Below, piece after piece: positions 25,537 to 33,037 of a stretch of 37,019 nt of DNA. The notes beneath the pieces are model-generated. The model was not told the origin of the DNA, searched no databases, and worked only from the letters and a program-made list of their open reading frames with translations. Origin of the DNA: a virus; IMG/VR virus record IMGVR_UViG_3300031839_002056, positions 1-37,019 of that record. The stretch is one strand, 5' to 3'. Position 1 is the first letter of the stretch. Every line of letters starts with the position of its first letter. The position numbers and the translations under genes were made by a program.

Positions 25537-25859
25537 AGCTGCAGCCCCTGCTCAATAAGCGGGCCGATGCTAACTTTAGTGCCAGGGATGGTCGGATCAT
25601 CGCGCCACACTTTGTCGATCGGCTCCATCGCCAGCGCTAGGGCCTTGGCTTTGGCAGTGCCGTTAAGCGGGTACATGACGCCGGTTTCAGCATCCGTCAC
25701 CACCACCGCGCGACCAGGCAGGCATTGCAAGTGCATCTCTGCAACGGTGAATGGCCATGCTTCACCAGACGCCTCGGCGCTAATCAATTGCGGCCCAGCA
25801 GCGTGAGCCCCCAACGAAAAAAGCCCGGCGAGAGCCAGGCTTAAAAGTCCATTACGCAT
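25527..25859 (-). CDS. Secreted DUF2511/YebY-like protein
   Basis: 110 residues from ATG 25859 with GGAG seven bases upstream. Signal peptide (RNGLLSLALAGLFSLGAHA), then the YebY pattern WPFTVAEMHLQCLPG, VMYPLNGTA, DDPTIPGTKVSIGPLI and a C-terminal Cys. Two cysteines could pair in the periplasm. Family function is unknown. Carried with the repressor, it would be made in the lysogen and could alter the cell surface, for example in superinfection exclusion. Confidence 0.8.
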   Translation of the reverse strand: MRNGLLSLALAGLFSLGAHAAGPQLISAEASGEAWPFTVAEMHLQCLPGRAVVVTDAETGVMYPLNGTAKAKALALAMEPIDKVWRDDPTIPGTKVSIGPLIEQGLQLCK

Positions 25860-25880
25860 CCCTACTCTCCCGCCCATTGA

Positions 25881-26234
25881 TTAAGGCTTCACCTCATATC
25901 GCCCAGCCATTTCGGCCAGGGCCGTGATCATCTTTGCTGCGCCGGCCCGGTCGGCCTCGGGTAACTGCCGATAGTGTTCAAGCAACCCCGCCTCATCCGC
26001 TGACAGGTTCCCAACCTCGGTGGAAATACGCATGCCAGTGAGCACGTACTGCACATCAACGCCCATGCCTTGCAGCGCCATGAGATAGCGAACATCCGGC
26101 GAACTGGTACTCAGCTCGTAGGCTTTTTGGGTGCCACGACTCACGCCCGCCTGCACACCGAAATCGGTCTGATTCAGGCCAAGCCGATCCCTTTCTTCAC
26201 GCAGGCGGTCGCCTGCATTTGGTGCAATGAGCAT
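25881..26234 (-). CDS. Putative prophage repressor (XRE family)
   Basis: 117 residues from ATG 26234. Helix-turn-helix: AGDRLREERDRLGLNQTDFG, then GVSRGTQKAYE (about residues 7-42), then a short helical tail with LLEHYRQL. No LexA-type peptidase domain, so induction is unlikely to be by RecA-stimulated self-cleavage of this protein. Divergent from the Cro-like gene around an operator. The ribosome site is weak; an in-frame extension to 26324 would overlap the promoter. Confidence 0.8.
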   Translation of the reverse strand: MLIAPNAGDRLREERDRLGLNQTDFGVQAGVSRGTQKAYELSTSSPDVRYLMALQGMGVDVQYVLTGMRISTEVGNLSADEAGLLEHYRQLPEADRAGAAKMITALAEMAGRYEVKP

Positions 26235-26252
26235 TTTTTTGATCAATACCGG

Positions 26253-26281
26253 TTGACTTGACCAGTTTTCTGGCCAAGAAT
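26253..26281 (+). promoter_or_regulatory. Early promoter with repressor operator
   Basis: -35 TTGACT (26253-26258), 17-base spacer, -10 AAGAAT (26276-26281). The spacer is filled by an inverted repeat TTGACCAG-TTTT-CTGGCCAA (26258-26277, one mismatch), a likely repressor operator that would block RNA polymerase. Confidence 0.65.
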
Positions 26282-26290
26282 CCTTTCCAT

Positions 26291-26320
26291 CGAACACGAT
26301 TAAACACGGATAAACACTAT
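26291..26320 (+). repeat. Three tandem 10-base repeats before the Cro-like gene
   Basis: CGAACACGAT, TAAACACGGA and TAAACACTAT follow each other with exact 10-base period, sharing AACAC. Same-face spacing suggests cooperative protein binding, for example by the Cro/Cox-like protein. Confidence 0.5.
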
Positions 26321-26546
26321 GCATGCCCTATTAACCCCTGAGCAAGCCCGCGCGGCCCTTGACCGCGAGGGGCAGAGCATTGCGGCGTTCGCCCGTAAGC
26401 ACGACTTGAACAAAAATTTGGTCAGCGACCTGCTCAACGGCCGCAAAAAAGGTAAGCGCGGCGAAGCCCACAAAGCCGCCGTACTGCTCGGCATCAAAGA
26501 AGGCGTTGTCTGCACAGTAGTGCCAGCGGCTCAAGGGGAAAACTAG
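26319..26546 (+). CDS. Cro/Cox-like DNA-binding protein (BcepMu gp16 type)
   Basis: 75 residues; family core GQSIAAFARKHDLNKNLVSDLLNG followed by KKGKRGEAHKAAVLLGIK (landmarks FARKHDLNKNLV and KGKRGEAHKAAV). This is the BcepMu gp16-type helix-turn-helix found first in many phage early operons. It probably represses the lysogeny operon and may serve as directionality factor for the integrase; the second role is inferred. Confidence 0.8.
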   Translation: MHALLTPEQARAALDREGQSIAAFARKHDLNKNLVSDLLNGRKKGKRGEAHKAAVLLGIKEGVVCTVVPAAQGEN

Positions 26547-26549
26547 AAG

Positions 26550-27020
26550 ATGACCCGCTCAATTCTCGACAGCCGCCGCAAGGTAGTCAGCGCCATCATC
26601 CAGGCCTTCCCCGGTGGCCGTGAGTGCGCAGCGGCTCACCTGGGGCTCGACCTCAAGAAGTTCGACAACCACGCCTACGAAAACGCCGGTACCCGCCCGC
26701 TTGCCGATGGGCAGTTGCACACCCTGGAGCAAATCGCCGGCACCACCTTCCTGCCGGACTACCTCTGCAGCATGTACGGCGGTGTTTTCGTGGCCATGCC
26801 CGAGGCCACCGAGCTGGACAACGTAGACCTGTACACGCGCTCGCTACAGACCGCCGTCAAAAAAGGGGCTGTAGATCAGATCATCGCCAAGGCTCTGGAC
26901 GATGGGAGCATCAGCCCTGACGAACTCGCCGCCATCATCGAAGCCCACCGCAAGCACATAGCGGCCAGGCATGCCGAAATACAGGCCGTGGTGGTGTTGC
27001 ATACGGAGGTAAAAGCGTGA
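26550..27020 (+). CDS. YmfL-like regulatory protein (CII-like position)
   Basis: 156 residues. N-terminal LDSRRKVVSAIIQAFPGGRECAAAHLG is the YmfL-family core (landmarks RKVVSAIIQAFPGG), followed by NAGTRPLADGQLHTLEQI. Probable DNA-binding regulator of the lysis-lysogeny decision, in the usual CII position. GAAGATG start; the stop overlaps the ogr-like start. Confidence 0.78.
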   Translation: MTRSILDSRRKVVSAIIQAFPGGRECAAAHLGLDLKKFDNHAYENAGTRPLADGQLHTLEQIAGTTFLPDYLCSMYGGVFVAMPEATELDNVDLYTRSLQTAVKKGAVDQIIAKALDDGSISPDELAAIIEAHRKHIAARHAEIQAVVVLHTEVKA

Positions 27021-27310
27021 GCGTCTACAAACTCGTTTGCCCAGCCTGCAACAAGCCCATGCGCATTCGTACCAGCGATGGGCAAACCCCTTGTTTCCGC
27101 TCGATCTACTACCAGTGCACCGACCTGGTGTGCGGTGCCACCTTCACCGGCTCGATGACCATCGACTTCGAGCTAAGCCCCTCGGGCCTTGAGCGCCCGT
27201 TGATAAAGCTGCCCGTAGCACCGGCCGTAGAGCGCATGAATGCCATGCGCAACCTGCGCGACCCAAACGCCCAACCAGACCTGCTCGACCAGTTGGAGGC
27301 AACCGCATGA
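27017..27310 (+). CDS. ogr: Ogr/Delta-like late transcription activator
   Basis: 97-residue zinc protein of the P2 Ogr/P4 Delta family: CPACNKPM near residues 9-16, then a second Cys pair (YQCTDLVCGATF near 36-47), then PSGLERP. It activates late promoters by contacting RNA polymerase; the three TTGTA-N11-TACAA dyads are its likely targets. It starts on the YmfL-like stop, so it is an early-operon gene, unlike P2 where ogr follows D. Confidence 0.92.
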   Translation: MSVYKLVCPACNKPMRIRTSDGQTPCFRSIYYQCTDLVCGATFTGSMTIDFELSPSGLERPLIKLPVAPAVERMNAMRNLRDPNAQPDLLDQLEATA

Positions 27311-27669
27311 ACCCCACCACCCTGCAAACCAACATCAACGCCAAGGACTACAGCGAAACCATGCAGGGCGTGGCTGAGGCGTACCTGCGCCGGCACTGGG
27401 CTGAACACCTGGACGAAGGCCAGCTATTCGACCGCGCCTGCAAGTACCTGGTTACTGCCAACGAGGTGCCGGTATTTATGGCCCAGCGCCTGGTGTACCT
27501 GGCCATGAGCAAAATCACCCCGCCAAGCGTGACCGTGGGTGTGGACTGGGGTGACAAACGATTCGGCGAAATCACCCGCGCGGTGCTGATCGACTCCCGC
27601 GATGGCATTCGCCACCTGGTACCGCGCCGCATCCTGCCGTTGCACTTCACCCAAACACCCGCTCACTAA
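27307..27669 (+). CDS. Early protein of unknown function
   Basis: 120 residues, soluble. YLRRHWAEHLDEGQLFDRACKYL suggests an N-terminal helical part; GVDWGDKRFGEI and RRILPLHF lie in the second half. No family recognised. Overlaps the ogr-like stop by 4 bases, so translation is coupled. Confidence 0.75.
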   Translation: MNPTTLQTNINAKDYSETMQGVAEAYLRRHWAEHLDEGQLFDRACKYLVTANEVPVFMAQRLVYLAMSKITPPSVTVGVDWGDKRFGEITRAVLIDSRDGIRHLVPRRILPLHFTQTPAH

Positions 27670-27734
27670 CCGTTAAAACCACCAGCCCACGCCGTGGGTA
27701 TGGGGATGTTTTGCCCGCGTTTCAGGAGGTAGCC

Positions 27735-27968
27735 ATGCAAACCGCCGTTGCCATAAAGCTGGACATGCCCAAACCGGTGGCCGAAGCCTGGCTTGCCAGC
27801 CTGCGCGCCGAGCTGCGCCTGGGCATGACTGAGCATTGGTACGACGACCGCTACCGCACCGTGCCAGAAGGCCTACGCAGCAAACGCATCCTCGACGACT
27901 TCCCGGCACTTGCCGGCCACAAACGCACCATCGCTGCCGTGCAAGCGGCGCTCAACTCGGCAGCATAA
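27735..27968 (+). CDS. Small early protein of unknown function
   Basis: 77 residues from ATG 27735, preceded by a strong AGGAGG. Contains AEAWLASLRAELRLG and YRTVPEGLRSKRILDDFPAL. A hairpin CCCAC-GCC-GTGGG (27686-27698) lies in its leader. Immediately upstream of the primase, so a replication accessory role is possible. Confidence 0.72.
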   Translation: MQTAVAIKLDMPKPVAEAWLASLRAELRLGMTEHWYDDRYRTVPEGLRSKRILDDFPALAGHKRTIAAVQAALNSAA

Positions 27969-27976
27969 GGCCCACC

Positions 27977-30784
27977 ATGCAAAACGATATTCGTACCGAA
28001 GTGCTCAGCAAGCTGGAGGCCCAATACGGCCTGCGGCACATCACCGGCACTGATTACATGCGCAAAGGCGAATGCCCCGCCTGCGGCAAAAAAGAGTTGT
28101 TCACCAGCTACCAAAAGCCCTGGGTTATCCGCTGTGGGCGCGAGAGCAAGTGCGGCCAAACCTGGCACGTTAAAGAGCTTTACCCCGAGCTGTTCGACGA
28201 CTGGAGCAAGCGCGCCCCCGCCACCGATGCCGCGCCCAATGCCTCGGCAGACAGCTACCTGACCTTTGCCCGTGGCTTTCGCCTGGACCTGGTCAAAGGC
28301 TGGTACACCCAGGAAAACTTCTACAGCCGCGAGCTTGGCATCGGCAGCGCCACCGTGCGCTTTGCCCTGGACAAAGGCGGCTACTGGGAACGCCTGATCG
28401 ACCAGCCGCAGCGCTTCGGTAAGCAGAAGGCCCGCTTCAAGCCCGGCGAAAGTTACAAGGGCCACTGGTGGTGCCCGCCCTGCGTGGAACTGCTGGAGGT
28501 CAAAGAGCTGTGGATCGTTGAGGGCATTTTCGATGCCATCGCCCTGGTGCATAACAGCTACGACGCAGTGTCGGCCATGAGCAGCAACGCCTTCCCGGAG
28601 GCGTCCTTAAAAGAGCTGGCCCGCCAGCGGGGTGGAAAATTGCCGAAGCTGGTGTGGGCGCTGGACAACGAGCCAGGCGCACACAGCTACACCCGTAAAT
28701 GGGTACGCATGGCCCGCGCCCTAGGCTACGAATGCAGCGCCGCGCAGATACCCCAGCGCGACGGCCGCAAAGTGGACTGGAACGATCTGCACCAACGCTG
28801 GCAGTTCATTGACGATGCCACCCAGCGTGATGAACGCATTCAGGCCGACATCAAGCAGGCCCGCCACGAAGGCGCCCTGCTGATTGCCGAGAGCGCCAGT
28901 GAAAAGGCGCTGATCATGTTCGAGTGGAAGAAGCGCGCCGAGTTTCACTTCGGCTTTAACAGCCGCCTGTACTGGTTCAAGTTGGATCTGGAGAAGTTCA
29001 ACAAGGCTGTGCAGGCCCTGGAAGAAAGCGACGACCAGGACGACAAGCTGCTCAACGACCGGCAAATGCGCGAGAAAGCCCTGCAGGAATCTGGCTGCAC
29101 CGTTGAAATCGCCAACTGCTACCCCGAGGCCCTGTACTACCAGCGCAACGAGGTAACGGACGAAGCCTGGTACTACCTGCGTGTGGACTTCCCGCACGAC
29201 GCACCCAGCGTGAAGAACACCTTCACCAGCACCCAGCTTTCCGCCGCCAGCGAGTTCAAAAAACGCCTGTTGGGCATGGCAGCCGGCGCCATGTTCACCG
29301 GCACTGGGCAGCAGCTGGACAAGATCATGAAAGACCAGCTCTACGCCATTAAAACCGTATCCACCATCGACTACGTGGGGTACAGCAAGGAATACGCCTG
29401 CTATGTGTACGGCGACGTGGCCATCCGTGACGGCGTGATTTACGAGGCCAACGCCGAGGATTACTTCGAGTTCCCCAAGCTGCGCCTGAAAACCCTGCAA
29501 AAGGGTGTGCCCATCAAGCTGCAGCGCGACGGTAAGCGCTACAACGAGGAATGGCTCAGGCTGCTGTGGATCTGCTTTGGCGCCCAGGGCGTGGTCACGC
29601 TGGTGTTCTGGTTTGGCTCGCTGTTCGCCGAGCAGATCCGCGCGCGCTTCCAGTCGTTTCCCTTCCTGGAGGCAACGGGCGAGGCCGGTGCCGGTAAAAC
29701 CACCCTACTCAATCTGGTGTGGAAGCTGCTCGGGCGTGACGGCTACGAGGGCTTTGACCCGATGAAATCCACCAAGGCGGGCCGCTCACGTCTGATGGGC
29801 CAAGTGTCGGGCATGCCGGTGGTGTTTCTGGAGGCAGACCGCCACGGCGACGACAAAGCCCACGCCAAAACCTTTGAGTGGGATGAGCTGAAAGACTTCT
29901 TCGGCGGCGGCACCTTGGCCACCAAGGGCGTGAAGACGGCAGGCAACGAAACCTACGAGCCACCTTTTCGCGGCACCATCGCCATCAGCCAGAACGCCGC
30001 GGTGGTTGCCCACGAAGCCATCATGACGCGCATCTGCAAGCAGCACTTTGTGCGCCCGCAGGTCACCCCGCAAAGCCGCGACGCGGCGGACAAACTCAAC
30101 GCCCTGGAAGGCGACAACCTCAGCTACTTCCTGCTGCACGCCGTAAAACAGGAAGCCCAGGTGCTGGCGTTGTTCAGCGAGCGCGTGCCCGAACACGAAG
30201 CCACCCTGCGCCGCCTACACACCCACTGCTGCAGCTGTGGCACCGCCTACCAGCCAGGCAACGAAACGGCCGCTTGTAAGGGCTGCGGCAACAGCCTGCG
30301 CGGCTACATCCGCCACGAACGCATCATCAAAAACCACGCCCAGCTGCTGGCTCTGCTCGACTGCCTGCGCCTGGTGGTAACCCTCACCGACGCCCAGGCC
30401 AGCGCCACGCAACGGCAAATCATCAGCATGGCCATTGAGCGCCAAGCCTCGATCAGCTCCGACCACCCCGCCGTCGCGGAATTCTGGGAGGTGTACGACT
30501 ACCTGCAATCGCTCGACGGCGAAGGCCCTGTGGTCAACCACTCGGTGGACGCTGGCCTTATCGCCATCAACCTCAACGAGTTCGCCGAACGCGCGGCCGA
30601 GCACAAACAGAAGCTCGCCGACGTGGCCACCCTGCGCGAGCTGCTGAAAGAAAGCCGTAGCCGCAAGTTCATCGACAGCAACAAAGCCATGCACAGCGCC
30701 GTGCGCGCCTACCAGGCCAAGCGCACCAACATGACCGTTTTCAAATCACCCACCGTCAAGTGCTGGGTGTTCAAAGAGCAGTAA
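27977..30784 (+). CDS. Primase-helicase replication protein
   Basis: 935 residues from ATG 27977. N-terminal zinc finger (C33, C36, C53, C59), TOPRIM domain with WIVEGIFDAIA near 178-190 and WALDNEPG near 226, a P-loop ATPase with GEAGAGKTT near 568-577 and VVFLEAD near 617 (helicase-like), and a second four-Cys zinc motif (CCSCGTAY...CKGCG, about 750-772). Probably primes and unwinds DNA at the phage origin. No HUH-type nuclease motif of P2 gpA is visible, so the replication module differs from P2. Confidence 0.88.
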   Translation: MQNDIRTEVLSKLEAQYGLRHITGTDYMRKGECPACGKKELFTSYQKPWVIRCGRESKCGQTWHVKELYPELFDDWSKRAPATDAAPNASADSYLTFARGFRLDLVKGWYTQENFYSRELGIGSATVRFALDKGGYWERLIDQPQRFGKQKARFKPGESYKGHWWCPPCVELLEVKELWIVEGIFDAIALVHNSYDAVSAMSSNAFPEASLKELARQRGGKLPKLVWALDNEPGAHSYTRKWVRMARALGYECSAAQIPQRDGRKVDWNDLHQRWQFIDDATQRDERIQADIKQARHEGALLIAESASEKALIMFEWKKRAEFHFGFNSRLYWFKLDLEKFNKAVQALEESDDQDDKLLNDRQMREKALQESGCTVEIANCYPEALYYQRNEVTDEAWYYLRVDFPHDAPSVKNTFTSTQLSAASEFKKRLLGMAAGAMFTGTGQQLDKIMKDQLYAIKTVSTIDYVGYSKEYACYVYGDVAIRDGVIYEANAEDYFEFPKLRLKTLQKGVPIKLQRDGKRYNEEWLRLLWICFGAQGVVTLVFWFGSLFAEQIRARFQSFPFLEATGEAGAGKTTLLNLVWKLLGRDGYEGFDPMKSTKAGRSRLMGQVSGMPVVFLEADRHGDDKAHAKTFEWDELKDFFGGGTLATKGVKTAGNETYEPPFRGTIAISQNAAVVAHEAIMTRICKQHFVRPQVTPQSRDAADKLNALEGDNLSYFLLHAVKQEAQVLALFSERVPEHEATLRRLHTHCCSCGTAYQPGNETAACKGCGNSLRGYIRHERIIKNHAQLLALLDCLRLVVTLTDAQASATQRQIISMAIERQASISSDHPAVAEFWEVYDYLQSLDGEGPVVNHSVDAGLIAINLNEFAERAAEHKQKLADVATLRELLKESRSRKFIDSNKAMHSAVRAYQAKRTNMTVFKSPTVKCWVFKEQ

Positions 30785-30786
30785 CC

Positions 30787-30810
30787 GCCAAGGCGCGGCA
30801 ACGCCACGGC
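30787..30810 (+). promoter_or_regulatory. CGGCAA-loop hairpin 1
   Basis: GGCG-CGGCAA-CGCC (30792-30805), extended by GCC/GGC across a 2x2 internal loop. It lies 23 bases before ATG 30834, with AAAGGAGAAGCACC between. First of four cassettes. Confidence 0.65.
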
Positions 30811-30833
30811 AACCAACCCAAAGGAGAAGCACC

Positions 30834-30962
30834 ATGCAAACCGATGATCAACCCACCGCCCGCGAAACCATCCTCACCCTGGCCGGCAGCGCCCTCGCGG
30901 TGGTGGCGCTGCTCGCCCTGGCCAACGTAGCCCCCGACCTGCTGCTCGGCTTTCTGCAATAA
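30834..30962 (+). CDS. Single-pass mini membrane protein, 42 residues
   Basis: Starts after AAAGGAGAAGCACC. Residues 1-12 are polar (MQTDDQPTARET); residues 13-41 are one long hydrophobic segment (LTLAGSALAVVALLALANV in part). Too short for most automated calls, but its strong ribosome site and shared leader cassette argue it is real. Function unknown; a membrane-targeted modulator of host or competing phage is one option. Confidence 0.7.
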   Translation: MQTDDQPTARETILTLAGSALAVVALLALANVAPDLLLGFLQ

Positions 30963-30968
30963 CCCACA

Positions 30969-30992
30969 GCCCTGGCGCGGCAACGCCAGGGC
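30969..30992 (+). promoter_or_regulatory. CGGCAA-loop hairpin 2
   Basis: Perfect 9-bp stem GCCCTGGCG / CGCCAGGGC around CGGCAA (30978-30983), 24 bases before ATG 31017. Confidence 0.7.
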
Positions 30993-31016
30993 AACCCGAA
31001 GCAAAGGAGAAGCACC

Positions 31017-31604
31017 ATGCAGCACCACTACAAATCCACCGCCCCTGCCACTTTGGCCATCCTCAAAGACCTGTTCCGGGCCAAGGAGGAACTACACGCC
31101 AAATCGGCCAAGTTAGGCGAGCTGTTCGGCGGCGATATCGCCCCAATGAAAGACATCACCAGCCTCTATGCAGGCGGCGTGAAACTCAGCGCTGACAAAG
31201 TCCTCGACGTGCATTGGCGTCGCCCGGATGACTGGGGGTACCGCGAGCTGCGCAGCAAGCCCGTCATTCCCAAGGGAACCGAAAAGAAGGAGCGCGCAGC
31301 CATCCGCGCCGAGCATGAACGCCTGCTTACCCTGTGGCGTGACAACTACCCCGCTCGCGTCTGCGTACACAGCTACTGGGACCGCCTCGGCATCAATAGC
31401 GGCAACCTGATGCTCTGCGGCGGCGCGCTGTTCGAGCACCAGGGCACGGCCTATTTCCGCCTGGGCTTCCAGATCGACGAAGCGCGCCACCTAGCCGCCG
31501 TCGCCGCCAGCAAACCAACCTCCGGCTGGATCGAGGGTGCCGTCGAGATTCTGCCAAGCGAGTACGAAGCGGCCGCCACGGCGTTAAAGGGCACGCAGGT
31601 ATGA
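31017..31604 (+). CDS. Early protein of unknown function
   Basis: 195 residues, soluble; LFRAKEELHAKSAKLGELFGG (landmark AKEELHAKSAKLG) suggests an N-terminal helix; VHWRRPDDWGYREL and the Trp/Tyr-rich RVCVHSYWDRLG follow. No known family. AAAGGAGAAGCACC precedes ATG. Overlaps the next gene by 4 bases. Confidence 0.75.
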   Translation: MQHHYKSTAPATLAILKDLFRAKEELHAKSAKLGELFGGDIAPMKDITSLYAGGVKLSADKVLDVHWRRPDDWGYRELRSKPVIPKGTEKKERAAIRAEHERLLTLWRDNYPARVCVHSYWDRLGINSGNLMLCGGALFEHQGTAYFRLGFQIDEARHLAAVAASKPTSGWIEGAVEILPSEYEAAATALKGTQV

Positions 31605-31957
31605 GCGCTTTCGAAAACATCGAGCTGGCCATGGCCTTCCAGTTCTGGGCCAAACCACGCGGCTACGACCTGGAGCATGACGGCGAGCAATTCCAGAACT
31701 TAGAAACCCGCAACGCCTGGCTCGGCTTCGAAGCGGCCCACGGCCCGGACGGCTGCCGCCCGAAAGGTCAGCAGCTTTACGCGCTGATCAAGAAAACCAG
31801 CGAGTACGCCCACCAGACCGACAAGTTATTCCCGGTGCGAGTTGGCACACCTCCCTACGGCAACTTTGCCGTTCACGGTGGGCCTGGCGGTGTGTACACG
31901 CTGAAAGACGTGACCCTCTACGTGATCGACGGCGACAAGCAGTACCGCCTGGGCTGA
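31601..31957 (+). CDS. Early protein of unknown function
   Basis: 118 residues, soluble. Contains MAFQFWAKPRGYDLEHD, YALIKKTSEYAHQTDKLFPV, then glycine-rich GNFAVHGGPGGVYTL. Coupled to the preceding gene by ATGA overlap. No domain recognised. Confidence 0.72.
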   Translation: MSAFENIELAMAFQFWAKPRGYDLEHDGEQFQNLETRNAWLGFEAAHGPDGCRPKGQQLYALIKKTSEYAHQTDKLFPVRVGTPPYGNFAVHGGPGGVYTLKDVTLYVIDGDKQYRLG

Positions 31958-31963
31958 CCCAAC

Positions 31964-31997
31964 TCAGCCCCGCCGAGCGGCAACTCGGTAGGGCTGA
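31964..31997 (+). promoter_or_regulatory. CGGCAA-loop hairpin 3
   Basis: Stem TCAGCCC-CG-CCGAG with CTCGG-TA-GGGCTGA around CGGCAA (31978-31983), 12 bp with one internal loop, 21 bases before ATG 32019. Confidence 0.7.
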
Positions 31998-32018
31998 ACC
32001 ATCCGAAGGAGAAACATC

Positions 32019-32978
32019 ATGCACCTACAACCGCACCACCGCTGGCCCTTGTTGGCCATGGTCGCCGCCTTGGCGGGCGTAACGGCCACCTCGGTGGCGA
32101 TGGCCATATCCGCGCTGATCGACGCGCCTGTGCTCGCCGGCCTGTTCGCCGCTGCGGCCGTGGTGCTGGATCTATTCAAGTACACCGCCTGGCCGCTGGC
32201 CCTGATGCTGCTGGTATCACGTCGCACCCTGGCCGCGCTTCTGATGATGGCCAGCGCTCTGGCCCTGGGCACCGTTTCCGGGTGGGCCACCTATGACCGC
32301 CTCATGACCTCGATCATCACCAGCCGTGCCGAACACCAGGCGAACTTTGAGCAACGCAAGGCCGACCTACTGGAGCTGCGCAGCGCCGACGCCGCCCGCA
32401 TCGTGCGGCTCGACGCCGAATCGGTCGCAGTCCATCACCAGGCCAACGCGCTACGCGAACGCGGCATGGTCACCCGCGCCCTGGAGCTGGAAAACGCAGC
32501 TCTTTCTCGAATCGACACCCAGCGCACCGCCGCCCAGGTCCGCCGCGACAACGCATCGCAGGAACTCACCGCACTGCTGAGCCAGCCGGCCAAAGCAGCA
32601 GGCCTGCCCATGCAGTTGGCCATCCTGCTGTGCATCGGTTTCGCCCTGGCGCTGGAGGTAGTCCCGGCCCTGATCCTGTCCGCGCTGCGCCCCATACCCG
32701 TTACCGGGAACACCTCGGCACCCATAACCGCCCGGCAGGAACAGCCCAAGGAACGCCCACAGGAACACGCGGAAACAACGCCAGAAACGCCCACAGAGGA
32801 AGTCCTACCGGTCGAGTTGCTGCAACTCATAGCCAGTACGGAGCGAGGAACCAAGGTGGCAGTTAGGCAGGTCGCCAAAGCGTTACGGATAGGCAGCGAC
32901 AAAGCCACCAAGCTGATGCAGAGGGCCAGCGAAGTGGGCCTGCTGAGCAAGACTGCCGCCGGTTACGTGGCGGCATAA
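32019..32978 (+). CDS. Membrane-anchored protein with C-terminal winged-helix domain
   Basis: 319 residues. Hydrophobic segments at about 11-33, 37-67 and 70-90, a long charged coiled coil at about 95-190, another membrane segment at about 197-222, a Pro/Glu/Thr-rich linker (224-262) and a winged-helix-like end (VAVRQVAKALRIGSDKATKL, 280-299, then SEVGLLSKTAAGYV). The end resembles the DNA-binding part of replication or partition proteins. No family recognised as a whole. GAAGGAGAAACATC precedes ATG. Confidence 0.75.
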   Translation: MHLQPHHRWPLLAMVAALAGVTATSVAMAISALIDAPVLAGLFAAAAVVLDLFKYTAWPLALMLLVSRRTLAALLMMASALALGTVSGWATYDRLMTSIITSRAEHQANFEQRKADLLELRSADAARIVRLDAESVAVHHQANALRERGMVTRALELENAALSRIDTQRTAAQVRRDNASQELTALLSQPAKAAGLPMQLAILLCIGFALALEVVPALILSALRPIPVTGNTSAPITARQEQPKERPQEHAETTPETPTEEVLPVELLQLIASTERGTKVAVRQVAKALRIGSDKATKLMQRASEVGLLSKTAAGYVAA

Positions 32979-32982
32979 AAAA

Positions 32983-33012
32983 GGCCCTGGTGGGCGGCAA
33001 CCCACCAGGGCC
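32983..33012 (+). promoter_or_regulatory. CGGCAA-loop hairpin 4
   Basis: Perfect 12-bp stem GGCCCTGGTGGG / CCCACCAGGGCC around CGGCAA (32995-33000), 25 bases before ATG 33038. No T run follows, so it is not a terminator. Confidence 0.75.
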
Positions 33013-33037
33013 ACACCAACCCCAAAGGAGAAACACC

